DNA of 64,000 bases from assembly GCA_947503005.1 (NCBI GenBank), contig CANNCA010000006.1, forward strand, positions 186,001-250,000, in the 5' to 3' direction. The stretch is from an uncultured Flavobacteriaceae bacterium (lineage in GTDB: Bacteria; Bacteroidota; Bacteroidia; Flavobacteriales; Flavobacteriaceae). The notes under the pieces are model-generated. The model saw nothing but the letters and a program-made list of their open reading frames with translations, did no database searches and was not told where the DNA came from. The stretch's first letter is position 1; every line of letters starts with the position of its first letter. Of the stretch, positions 19,447-27,820 are shown piece by piece. A program made the position numbers and the translations under genes.

Positions 19447-20616
19447 ATGAAAATCGATAAAAAATTAAAGGAATTACCGTTAACCAAATCTAATCCCAGT
19501 GCATTGGAATCTCTTTTTGGAAATGGTTATATTACACCAATGTGGGTTGCAGATATGGAGTTTCAAATAGCAAAACCCATCCAAGATGCTCTAATTGAAA
19601 GAATTTCTAATTCCGGATTTGGTTATGAATATAAGCCCGAATCTTTTTTCATAGCACAAAAGAAATGGTATGAACAAAACTATCAGGTCGATCTGAACAA
19701 AAAGCACATTTTATATAGTCCGAGTATCACTACAACAATCTCGGTTCTAATTGAAAATTTCACATCGGTAAGTGACGGAATAATAATACAACCCCCTGTG
19801 TTTATGGAATTCAGAGATGTGATAAGAAACACTAAACGTAGAATAACGAAAAACCCTCTTAAATTAATTGATAAACATTATCAAATTGATTTTCAAGATT
19901 TAGAAGAAAAAGCGAAATTGGAAACCAATAAAGTTCTGATTATTTGCAACCCTCACAATCCAGTAGGTAGAGTTTGGACTAAAGAGGAGTTAAACCAAGT
20001 TGTTCGTATTTGTAAAGAAAATGATATACTTCTCATTTCGGATGAAATACATAAAGACATTATCCTTTTCGAAAATAAATTTACCTCGGCCCTACAATTC
20101 ATCAAAGATTATGAAAAAATAGTTGTTTGTACGTCTGAAGCCAAGACTTTTAACCTTTGTGGCATTACAGACTCAATGGCGATTATTTCAAGTGATGAAC
20201 TGAGAAAGGTTGTATCCCGTACTTTTAAAAAATACAACTTAGGTAGAACAAACGCCCTCACTAGAGTTGCTTTGGAAACATCATATACGAGCGGAGGTAC
20301 TTGGCTAAATAACCTAATAGAAACGATAGAAGATAATGTCGTAAGCATAGCGCAAGAAATAGAGAATTCTAATATTCAGTTGATAAAACCGGAAGGAACC
20401 TATCAACTTTGGCTGGATTTTAGAGAAGTTTTTGAGGACACTAATGAAATGTTTGCCAAAGTATCCGAAGGTTCGGGTATTGGGCTTAATGCTGGACATT
20501 GGTTTGGGCGTGAAGGAGCATTATTTATGCGAATGAACATAGCTACTTCTAAAGACAAGATTTTGAATTCAATTACCAAGATAAAAAAAGCGGTGCCTAA
20601 CGACACCTCCTACTAA
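19447..20616 (+). CDS. PatB/MalY-type PLP-dependent aminotransferase or C-S lyase
   Basis: A 389-residue fold-type I PLP enzyme. The N-terminal TPMWVADMEF is diagnostic of the PatB/MalY branch, DEIHKDI carries the Asp that holds the pyridine ring, and SEAKTFNLCG holds the Schiff-base Lys (the usual form is SKTFN). Enzymes of this branch are mostly cystathionine beta-lyases or aminotransferases, so cysteine/methionine metabolism is possible. I use the ATG at 19447; an upstream ATG at 19408 adds a 13-residue non-conserved tail. The gene looks more AT-rich than its neighbours. Confidence 0.82.
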   Translation: MKIDKKLKELPLTKSNPSALESLFGNGYITPMWVADMEFQIAKPIQDALIERISNSGFGYEYKPESFFIAQKKWYEQNYQVDLNKKHILYSPSITTTISVLIENFTSVSDGIIIQPPVFMEFRDVIRNTKRRITKNPLKLIDKHYQIDFQDLEEKAKLETNKVLIICNPHNPVGRVWTKEELNQVVRICKENDILLISDEIHKDIILFENKFTSALQFIKDYEKIVVCTSEAKTFNLCGITDSMAIISSDELRKVVSRTFKKYNLGRTNALTRVALETSYTSGGTWLNNLIETIEDNVVSIAQEIENSNIQLIKPEGTYQLWLDFREVFEDTNEMFAKVSEGSGIGLNAGHWFGREGALFMRMNIATSKDKILNSITKIKKAVPNDTSY

Positions 20617-20682
20617 AAGCTCTGATCCTTTTTGGAAAGCTATTTTTAAGGTAAACCCCGTCGACAAGCATAGCGAATCGAA

Positions 20683-21018
20683 TTACCTCTTCAACTCCAA
20701 CTTCTCGGCAAAATAATCGCAAAAGTCCTTCATCTGGGCGGTCATCTTTTCATCTTGAGTAGCCTTCATAAAAGTATCGGAAAGCGATACTAAAGTTTGA
20801 TGAAAAAAGATTTTCATCTCATCAACGGGCATGTCTTTGGTCCACAAATCGATTTTTAACGATTCTTTGTTCTTACTATCCCAAACTGAAAGAAGCATCG
20901 CTTTTGCTTCTTCATTGTCAACACTACCATCTTGAGCGGACCAGTTCAAGGTTTCCGGCACACGGTTTTCATCTAAACCAACTGTTAAGGTAATTTCTGA
21001 AGTATGTAGCTCGGCCAT
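20683..21018 (-). CDS. gldC: GldC, gliding motility protein
   Basis: A 111-residue soluble protein matching GldC of Flavobacterium (MAELHTSEITLTVGLDENRV, then the LNWSAQDG segment). GldC supports gliding motility and the type IX secretion machinery; its exact role is not settled. I use the ATG at 21018: the open frame extends further upstream but into gldB. It begins one base after the gldB stop, the order gldB-gldC known from gliding Bacteroidota. Confidence 0.92.
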   Translation of the reverse strand: MAELHTSEITLTVGLDENRVPETLNWSAQDGSVDNEEAKAMLLSVWDSKNKESLKIDLWTKDMPVDEMKIFFHQTLVSLSDTFMKATQDEKMTAQMKDFCDYFAEKLELKR

Positions 21019-21019
21019 T

Positions 21020-21985
21020 TTATTTTCGGGGTTTGAAGTTTGATTTTTTAAAGATTTCTTCTGCTGGTAATCCAAGTAGTTCCTGTACCGAAACTTCATT
21101 CCTCTCCATAAAGGCACGAACAATCTGCCAACCAATATAGCGACCTACACGTCCTGGCGATTCATTATCAATCAGTTCCAATCCAAACTTTGAAAAGGGG
21201 GCGGGATCTAGGAAGCGTGGCGCCAACTCCCTATCAGTACTATATAGGTGCTCTTGCTCGATAAAGTTACGCCAGATGGGTTCTTCATTGGCGATGGCCC
21301 ATTCGAGCTCTTCTTGGGTATATCCCAATTTATCGGCATCGGACGCGTTGGGCATGAGCTTGTCTTTCAGGTACAATTGTTTTCCGTAATAAATTAGCTG
21401 CGCCAAAAAGCTACGATCCTTAGGTCGCGGCACTACTTTGTTCGCAAAAGCACTGGCGACATCGCTCACAAGGTATTTCTTGTCTAAACCTTTCACGATA
21501 TATTTAGGTATTTGCTCGTAGAAATGATGTTCAGGACCTAAATAATTATCCAAACCTAAAAGTAATAGTGTATCTGTCAAAACTATTCTTGTATCGTATT
21601 GTACATCAGAGGTCAACGTAACTACTTTCGGCAAAGATGCTTCCGGAAAATAGTATTTGATATGCTGAAAGAGCGTTGTCAGGTCAGTTTCCTGTTCCGA
21701 GAAATCCGGAAATCCTTTTTGCACTTCAAAAGACAACTCTTTTTGAATGGTATCATTCAACTTCGCCACCCAAATACTATCGGGATATTGTTGCGGAAAA
21801 AGGTAGGGGTACTCGGTTTTTAGCTTTGGCAAATCTTGAGGTGAGGCCTCCGCAAACGAAAGATCAAACCTTGAAACAGTAAGATCTACCTCTATTTTTG
21901 AAATATCCTCTTCTATTTTGTCATTCTCATTGCACGCATAAAGTACGCTTAAAACTAAGAATACCATAAAAATAGGTCGTTTCAT
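21020..21985 (-). CDS. gldB: GldB, gliding motility lipoprotein
   Basis: A 321-residue lipoprotein: signal sequence with lipobox LYAC at residues 15-18. The body carries the GldB family sequence (IEVDLTVSRFDLSFAEA, then YLFPQQYPDSIW). GldB is required for gliding and for stability of other Gld proteins in Flavobacterium johnsoniae. It is divergent from nadE, as in other flavobacteria. A TAACTTTG element at 22042-22049 on this strand fits its -7 box. Confidence 0.93.
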   Translation of the reverse strand: MKRPIFMVFLVLSVLYACNENDKIEEDISKIEVDLTVSRFDLSFAEASPQDLPKLKTEYPYLFPQQYPDSIWVAKLNDTIQKELSFEVQKGFPDFSEQETDLTTLFQHIKYYFPEASLPKVVTLTSDVQYDTRIVLTDTLLLLGLDNYLGPEHHFYEQIPKYIVKGLDKKYLVSDVASAFANKVVPRPKDRSFLAQLIYYGKQLYLKDKLMPNASDADKLGYTQEELEWAIANEEPIWRNFIEQEHLYSTDRELAPRFLDPAPFSKFGLELIDNESPGRVGRYIGWQIVRAFMERNEVSVQELLGLPAEEIFKKSNFKPRK

Positions 21986-22041
21986 AAAAAGTAGTCTTCG
22001 GTAAATTTTATTATTAAGTACTTCCGTTTTATTTTTAGCGG

Positions 22042-22049
22042 CAAAGTTA
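22042..22049 (-). promoter_or_regulatory. Candidate -7 element for gldB-gldC
   Basis: Minus strand TAACTTTG matches TAnnTTTG exactly, 56 bases before the gldB ATG. No clear -33 element is visible. Confidence 0.4.
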
Positions 22050-22074
22050 ATCGTTTTAAATAATACCTCATCCT

Positions 22075-22863
22075 ATGCAGACGGAAAAAGTAGTTGACCA
22101 CATCGTTAATTGGCTTAGAGATTATGCCACGAACGCGAACATGAAAGGCTTTACAATCGGTATTTCGGGAGGAATTGATTCCGCTGTTACCTCTACCCTT
22201 TGTGCCAGAACCGGACTCGAGCTTCTATGTCTAGAAATGCCCATTCATCAAGCAGCCAATCAAGTCGGTAGAGCTTCAAGACATATTGAATGGTTAAAAT
22301 CGAATTTTAATTCTATTTCCAGACTTGAAGTGCAGCTAACCCCGGTTTTCGATAGTTTGATAGCAAACCTGCCCCCGGTAGCAAATGAAGAGGATCGATT
22401 TATGTCATTGGCCAACACCAGGGCGCGTTTACGAATGACCACACTATACTATTTTGCTGCTTTAAAGGGGTATTTGGTTGCTGGAACAGGAAACAAAGTG
22501 GAGGACTTCGGTGTAGGATTTTATACCAAATATGGTGACGGAGGGGTTGATTTGAGTCCGATTGCAGATTTATTAAAGACGGAGGTTTATGAAATAGCCA
22601 AATTCTTAGGAATAAACGATGAAATTATCAAAGCGGCCCCTACAGATGGGCTCTGGGGCGATAACCGCACGGACGAAGACCAAATAGGTGCATCATACCC
22701 AGAATTGGAGTGGGCCATGAAAATGAAGGATATGGGCAAGACCGTTGATAACTTTAATGGCCGTGAAAAGGAAGTTTTTAGTATATTTAGCAGGCTCAAC
22801 GCCGCCAATCAACATAAAATGCTTCCAATACCCGTTTGTAAGATTCCAGAAGCGTTTTTATAG
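22075..22863 (+). CDS. nadE: NadE, ammonia-dependent NAD+ synthetase
   Basis: A 262-residue cytoplasmic N-type ATP pyrophosphatase that amidates nicotinate adenine dinucleotide. The PP-loop GISGGIDSAVTS is at residues 28-39; GTGNKVEDFGVGFYTKYGDG and the ending HKMLPIPVC are family features. There is no N-terminal glutaminase domain, so it should use free ammonia. Its position next to gldB/gldC is conserved in flavobacteria. Confidence 0.95.
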   Translation: MQTEKVVDHIVNWLRDYATNANMKGFTIGISGGIDSAVTSTLCARTGLELLCLEMPIHQAANQVGRASRHIEWLKSNFNSISRLEVQLTPVFDSLIANLPPVANEEDRFMSLANTRARLRMTTLYYFAALKGYLVAGTGNKVEDFGVGFYTKYGDGGVDLSPIADLLKTEVYEIAKFLGINDEIIKAAPTDGLWGDNRTDEDQIGASYPELEWAMKMKDMGKTVDNFNGREKEVFSIFSRLNAANQHKMLPIPVCKIPEAFL

Positions 22864-23031
22864 CAATTTGACCTAAAATGTTGTACGCTAGTCGAATAAA
22901 ATCATAAAATTCATCGTTTTTGTGAAAAAAACATGATTTTTGTTAATGAATTATATAATTAAACCTTACATTGCGTGTCAGTATTTATAGACAACCAAAC
23001 CAACGTCTCCTAATCTAGAAAAAAATCAAAA

Positions 23032-23661
23032 ATGATTAAAGTTTTAATTGCGGACAATCACCCTATCATTCGTATGGGAGTGAAGCACGTTTTAGATTCT
23101 GCTGCAGGTTTTAAAGTAGTAGACTCAGCCTCGACAACAGACGAACTTTTCGAAAAATTGGAAAAAGTAACTCCGGATGTTGTTATGTTAGAAATGGATA
23201 TTCCTGAAATTAACGGAATAGCCACTTTGCGTAAAATCAAAAAGGAGTATCCGGATGTAAAAGTTTTGATGTACAGTGGACAATCAGAAGATGTGTACGC
23301 TTTAAGTACAATAAGAGCTGGTGCCTTTGGCTATTTGTCAAAAGCTTCTGATATCGACTACATAATTTCTGCGGTCAAAAAAGTAAGTGAAGGTAATATG
23401 TTCATTACCAATGAGCTTGCACAGCGATTGGCATTTGATGAAGGAACCCAAAAACCACGAAGGTTCTTCAGAAAGCTTTCTTCTCGAGAAGTAGAGGTTT
23501 TGAAGTTGCTCGCCAGTGGCAAAAGAAATAAAGATGTTGCACAGGGCCTCAATCTCAATGAGAAAACGGTCAGCACCTACAAAGCACGTTTGATGAAAAA
23601 GTTGAACGTTGACAATATGGTAGATTTGTTGCAACAAGCAAAGGCTTTAGAACTTTACTAA
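23032..23661 (+). CDS. NarL/FixJ-type response regulator with Glu at the phosphoacceptor position
   Basis: A 209-residue two-domain regulator: receiver (1-120) and LuxR-type helix-turn-helix (about 146-205, LSSREVEVLKLLASG then NLNEKTVSTYKARLMKKL). In the receiver, the segment PDVVMLEMDIPEINGI places Glu54 where the phosphorylated Asp normally lies; the acidic pair is Asp8-Asn9, while Ser82 and Lys104 are conserved. A Glu there often mimics the phosphorylated state, so this is probably an orphan or constitutively active regulator. No kinase gene is near. It precedes a terminator and converges on dnaG. Confidence 0.9.
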   Translation: MIKVLIADNHPIIRMGVKHVLDSAAGFKVVDSASTTDELFEKLEKVTPDVVMLEMDIPEINGIATLRKIKKEYPDVKVLMYSGQSEDVYALSTIRAGAFGYLSKASDIDYIISAVKKVSEGNMFITNELAQRLAFDEGTQKPRRFFRKLSSREVEVLKLLASGKRNKDVAQGLNLNEKTVSTYKARLMKKLNVDNMVDLLQQAKALELY

Positions 23662-23701
23662 ATTCGTAAAGGCTCTGCCAACCAGAGGTTATTTTATTTT
23701 C

Positions 23702-23733
23702 AATACCCCAAAGGTTTAGACTTTTGGGGTATT
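23702..23733 (+). terminator. Intrinsic terminator between the response regulator and dnaG
   Basis: An 11-bp perfect stem (AATACCCCAAA / TTTGGGGTATT) with a 10-base loop, followed on the plus strand by TAAATTTTTTT. It ends the response regulator transcript and may also act on the converging dnaG transcript, though the U-tract is better on the plus strand. Confidence 0.8.
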
Positions 23734-23827
23734 TAAATTTTTTTGGTATTCATTTCAGGAAAGTACTCTGTTCAATTTTTTGTTCAATAAATTGTTCATG
23801 GTATCGCAATTTTGCTAAAACAACTTT

Positions 23828-25813
23828 TTAAAAATCAAAGGAAAGGACTCTCCCAAGTTTCTCACTTAGTAATTTTTTAAGTTCTAAATAGTCCATTATC
23901 TCTTTAACAAGCTCTTCATTTTCATCATTATTTTCAGTTTGAATATGAAGTGAGGAAATTAATTTTTGTATTAGAAAAGATCTTAATGTCAATATAGTTT
24001 CACTAACTAGTTGAACTACTTTGTCTTCTTTCTTTTTAGGGTAAATATCTTTTCTTTCCCAATTATGGATAACATCTTTTTCATCCTCCATTATAATTGA
24101 AGATATCTCAGGAACAAAACGCTGATTTAACTCTGTAATAAATGATTTTAATTTAAAATCATCTTTTAAATTCATTCCTTCTATCAAAGTTTGATATATA
24201 CTTTTAAAATCCTCGTTTGAAAATTCAATTTCATCCTCTTGCAGATTCAGATATACATTTTCATATACTCTTAGCTCTGTATTTTCAGATTTAAGCTCTA
24301 GTTCACCTTCTTCATTTTCCTTTAAAATCAAATCTTCAAATTCTCTTGTTTCGTACCCATATAACAGTAAAATTCCAATAATCTTACGTTCTAATTCATA
24401 CTGTAGGTCTACTTTCTCTACCTTTATCTCATTCTTGACAACATCGAACGCCTTTTGCTCTTTCTTTACATGCTTCGAAGCGTCAGTTTGGTTTTTCTTG
24501 CCTATTTGCGCTAGAGTGCTGAAGAGTACACCTTCAGAAACGTTCATGATCTGAGCACATTCTTGCACATAGATTTCGCGTTTAATGGCATCTGGAATCT
24601 TCGCAATGCTATTGACGATATCACGAACAGTTTCGGCTCGTTTGATAGGGTCATCGGCTGCTTCTTCGGCCAATAGACTGGCCTTAAACTGAATGAAATC
24701 CTTTGAATTTGATTTGAGGTAATCTAAAACCTCTTCTAATTCATTATTCTTCGAAAAACTATCGGGATCCTCCCCTTCTGGAAACGTACAGACCTTGACG
24801 TTCATACCTTGTTCCAAAATCAAATCGATGCCTCGTATAGATGCCCTCAATCCTGCGGCATCACCATCGAAAAGGACGGTGATATTTTTTGTCAACCGGT
24901 TGATCAAACGAATCTGTTCGGGAGTTAAGGCTGTTCCGCTCGAAGAAACTACATTTTGAATTCCCCTTTGATAAAATTGAATAACATCAGTGTATCCTTC
25001 CACCAAATAACAATTGTTTTCTTTGGCGATGGCTTGCTTGGCAAAATAGATGCCATATAGCACCTTACTTTTATGGTAAATATCACTTTCTGGGGAATTC
25101 AGATACTTCGCAGCTTTTTTATCATTGGTCAAAATTCGTCCCCCAAAACCCAATACGCGACCGCTCATGGAGTGAATTGGAAACATCACACGTCCTTTAA
25201 AGCGATCGAACTTCTTGGTATTTTGAGGGTTGGCGGAGTCTTCCTTAACAATCGTCAACCCCGTTTTTTCAAGATATTTGAGCTGATAACCACTTTCGAG
25301 GGCGGCTGTTGTGAATCCATCCCATTGGTCCAAACAATAGCCTAGACTAAACTTTTTAATCGTATCATCGGTAAAACCGCGTTCTTTGAAATAGGTAAGT
25401 CCTATGGCTTTGCCCAGTTCACTTTTCCATAACATTTCAGAAAAATGCTGTTGTGCATATTCAGAAACCAGATACATACTTTCGCGCTCATTGGCCTCCT
25501 GCTTTTCTTCATCGGTACGTTCGGTTTCCTCTACCTCGATATTATACTTTTTAGCCAAATATTTGATGGCTTCTGGATAGGTGAAATGTTCATGTTCCAT
25601 CAAAAAAGCGACAACATTTCCACCTTTGCCACTACTGAAATCCTTCCAAATCTGTTTGACCGGACTCACCATAAAACTAGGCGTACGTTCGTCACTAAAA
25701 GGGCTCAATCCTTTGAAATTAGATCCCGATTTTTTCAATTGTACAAAATCACCAATGACCTCCTCTAACCGGGCGGTTTCATATACTTGGTCTATGGTTG
25801 TTTTTGCAATCAA
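23828..25813 (-). CDS. dnaG: DnaG primase with a degenerate zinc-binding domain
   Basis: A 661-residue primase that makes RNA primers for replication. The N-terminal domain aligns with the CHC2 zinc finger, but all four ligands are replaced: Ser37, Ser40, Asp58 and Ser61 stand where Cys, His, Cys, Cys are usual (FKGLSPFSDERTPSF, then KQIWKDFSSGKGGN). The TOPRIM core is intact (VEGYTDVIQFYQRG, VLFDGDAAGLRA). The C-terminal helicase-interaction region is long and acidic. The start is TTG at 25813, as no in-frame ATG lies upstream. I believe zinc loss is shared with related flavobacteria. Confidence 0.94.
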   Translation of the reverse strand: MIAKTTIDQVYETARLEEVIGDFVQLKKSGSNFKGLSPFSDERTPSFMVSPVKQIWKDFSSGKGGNVVAFLMEHEHFTYPEAIKYLAKKYNIEVEETERTDEEKQEANERESMYLVSEYAQQHFSEMLWKSELGKAIGLTYFKERGFTDDTIKKFSLGYCLDQWDGFTTAALESGYQLKYLEKTGLTIVKEDSANPQNTKKFDRFKGRVMFPIHSMSGRVLGFGGRILTNDKKAAKYLNSPESDIYHKSKVLYGIYFAKQAIAKENNCYLVEGYTDVIQFYQRGIQNVVSSSGTALTPEQIRLINRLTKNITVLFDGDAAGLRASIRGIDLILEQGMNVKVCTFPEGEDPDSFSKNNELEEVLDYLKSNSKDFIQFKASLLAEEAADDPIKRAETVRDIVNSIAKIPDAIKREIYVQECAQIMNVSEGVLFSTLAQIGKKNQTDASKHVKKEQKAFDVVKNEIKVEKVDLQYELERKIIGILLLYGYETREFEDLILKENEEGELELKSENTELRVYENVYLNLQEDEIEFSNEDFKSIYQTLIEGMNLKDDFKLKSFITELNQRFVPEISSIIMEDEKDVIHNWERKDIYPKKKEDKVVQLVSETILTLRSFLIQKLISSLHIQTENNDENEELVKEIMDYLELKKLLSEKLGRVLSFDF

Positions 25814-26000
25814 TTTTAATTCTTTTTTACAATTGTCCGTATCGGTAAATATAAGCTAAAATGAATCCTTGTAAAAGAGGGTATCCCCATTTTCAGGGAG
25901 TACGATTTCACTAGACAAGGGGTAAAAATCGAGCAGTGAACACAGCAACTTTGTACCATAGAATTTAAAAACCCAATAATAACCTTAAAAAACAAAAATT

Positions 26001-26426
26001 ATGATCTGGGGAATTACATTAATCTTGTTGAGCATCATCGCGGTACCCTCTTTGATACTCGCAAAAAAACCAAACGCCAAAGAATTACTTGAAAAAATCG
26101 AACCTTACCAAGGCTGGTTAGGTATTGTATTCTGTTTCTGGGGAGTCTGGGGAATCATTACGGCCATCTTGAATATTGGTTGGCTAACAACTTCACCCAT
26201 ATGGTGGATAACCTTTTTGGCCGGAAACATCGTTTCGGCAGTCCTAGGTTTTATGCTGGGCTTTGGTCTGATCAACAAGTACTTTTTATCCAAAAATGAT
26301 ACGGCAAAAGTCAAAGCCGAAGAACTCCGTGCCAAAATAGCCCCTAAACAAGGGAAGTTGGGTATCCTGGGAATCATAGTCGGAATATGGATGATCGCTG
26401 CTTCCTTTTTCTTTGCAGTAGCATAA
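26001..26426 (+). CDS. Small integral membrane protein with internal duplication
   Basis: A 141-residue protein with about four hydrophobic segments and no recognised enzymatic motif. Two halves repeat each other: residues 25-57 ([20 protein letters not shown] onward) and 105-137 ([20 protein letters not shown] onward). Each unit is a charged amphipathic helix, a P-x-QG-x-LGI hinge and a membrane helix. Function unknown; it is divergent from dnaG with 187 bases between, which must hold both promoters. Confidence 0.75.
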   Translation: MIWGITLILLSIIAVPSLILAKKPNAKELLEKIEPYQGWLGIVFCFWGVWGIITAILNIGWLTTSPIWWITFLAGNIVSAVLGFMLGFGLINKYFLSKNDTAKVKAEELRAKIAPKQGKLGILGIIVGIWMIAASFFFAVA

Positions 26427-26517
26427 GTTTATCATTCAAAATTCGTTAAATAGTTAACTAAATATATTCTTAAACATTTTTTTCCTCATTAAGGAAATAC
26501 ATTAAACCAAAATAATT

Positions 26518-27123
26518 ATGAAAAAAGTAGTTCTTAGTATGGCAATGTTATTAATGACAGTTGGTGTCTTCGCCCAAAACTTTCAAAACAACATAACGGT
26601 GAATGGCAATCACAAATATTCCATTGCTCCTGAATATAGTAGTAAAATGATTGTAAGTCTCAACAATGTCTATTACGACGCCCAAACAATGAGTTTGTCC
26701 GAAGTTAAATCTGGCTACCTTGACAAATTAGGTAAAGTTGGTATCAGCAGCGACCGTTTGAAAGAAGATCCGCTGCACTATGCATTACTTGGCTACGAAA
26801 AAGAAGGACTTATTTTAGAATTTAAAACAAATTCATTGGAAGAAATGCAGAAATTTCTTGCCGTGAAGTCTATCGGAGTAACCCGTTCAGATACTACCCT
26901 AGAGGCTGAATTGACAGATGCTCAAATGGCAGACTATGCGAAAGCCGCTTTTGACAATGCGAAGAAAAAAGCGCAAGGCCTTGCCGCTAAAATTGGAAGA
27001 GAAATTGGCCAGGCAATTTACGTTAGCGACACCAATTACAAAAAAATATCAGAGTCGATGTACTATGGTAATACGAATCAAGACCGTGATTATTATATAT
27101 CCGTTTCTTTTGAACTGCAATAA
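26518..27123 (+). CDS. Periplasmic SIMPL (DUF541)-like protein
   Basis: A 201-residue exported protein with a Sec signal peptide (MKKVVLSMAMLLMTVGVFAQ, cut after about residue 19). The layout agrees with SIMPL/YggE proteins: a VNGNHKYSIAPE opening strand, a charged middle, then the helix FDNAKKKAQGLAAKIGREIG followed by a final strand. SIMPL proteins are periplasmic or outer-membrane-associated with poorly known roles. It has a downstream paralogue at 27241. Assignment rests on pattern, not on a database match. Confidence 0.7.
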   Translation: MKKVVLSMAMLLMTVGVFAQNFQNNITVNGNHKYSIAPEYSSKMIVSLNNVYYDAQTMSLSEVKSGYLDKLGKVGISSDRLKEDPLHYALLGYEKEGLILEFKTNSLEEMQKFLAVKSIGVTRSDTTLEAELTDAQMADYAKAAFDNAKKKAQGLAAKIGREIGQAIYVSDTNYKKISESMYYGNTNQDRDYYISVSFELQ

Positions 27124-27147
27124 GAATTAGTTGGTTGTTTATTGAAG

Positions 27148-27202
27148 AGTCCTGTTCGCCCTAGCACATCTGTCCATGTTTCTAGTTTCGGTGAGCAGGA
27201 CT
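27148..27202 (+). terminator. Possible hairpin between the SIMPL-like paralogues
   Basis: AGTCCTGTTCGCC (27148-27160) pairs with GGTGAGCAGGACT (27190-27202), 11-12 of 13 positions, with a 29-base loop. No U-tract follows, so it is a weak terminator candidate; it could also be a processing or regulatory structure. Confidence 0.35.
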
Positions 27203-27240
27203 TACCTTTAAAGACCTTCTGAACAACAAATAACAATCGG

Positions 27241-27810
27241 ATGAAAACAATCAATAACGGATTTAATGGAATTTTAGTCAATGGCGTTTATGAATATTCC
27301 ATACGGCCTACTTATTATCTTAAAATGATAGTTAGTTTGGTCAATGCTGATTATGATAGTCTGCCTAGAAGTTTTGAAGAGCTCAAAGATGAATACATGG
27401 GGAAACTCGTTGACGAAGGTGTTATGGGCTTGGGCAATGGCAGCATCACTGAAGATGACTTAGCATACGGCATGATGGGCTACGAAAAGGAAGGTACCGT
27501 GATCCAATACAAAACTACATCTTTAGAAATGGTACAAAAGTTTCTTTCTGTGAGATCTGATGGAGTTGTAAAATCAGAGGCTACTTTTTGGGTGGAGCTT
27601 TCAGCTGTTGAAATGGCGGACTACTCCAAAAAGGCATTTGAAAATGCTAAGGACAAAGCAGAAGGTATTGCAACCAATCTTGGAAAAAAAATTGGTGACG
27701 TCGTCTTAATCGAAGACCTTCAAATGCAAAAGTTTATGGAAGGTTTCTACTATACTGACATGTTAGATACTCGGGAGTATCGCGTAACGGTCGGTTTTGA
27801 AATGAAATAG
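27241..27810 (+). CDS. SIMPL-like paralogue lacking a signal peptide
   Basis: A 189-residue protein alignable along its whole length with the product at 26518 (LVNGVYEYSIRP, MMGYEKEG, VQKFLSVRSDGV, FENAKDKAEGIATNLGKKIG). It begins directly at the first conserved strand and has no signal peptide; an in-frame TGA at 27220 rules out an unseen N-terminal extension from an upstream start. It is therefore predicted cytoplasmic, unlike its neighbour, and may be a decaying or relocated duplicate. It is followed after 10 bases by the DUF4846 gene. Confidence 0.65.
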   Translation: MKTINNGFNGILVNGVYEYSIRPTYYLKMIVSLVNADYDSLPRSFEELKDEYMGKLVDEGVMGLGNGSITEDDLAYGMMGYEKEGTVIQYKTTSLEMVQKFLSVRSDGVVKSEATFWVELSAVEMADYSKKAFENAKDKAEGIATNLGKKIGDVVLIEDLQMQKFMEGFYYTDMLDTREYRVTVGFEMK

Positions 27811-27820
27811 ATTTCCAAGG

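Noticed and set aside
22898-22940. AAAATCAT/ATGATTTT inverted repeat after nadE as a terminator
   Set aside because: The 8-bp stem is almost all A/T with a long loop, so it is unlikely to terminate alone.
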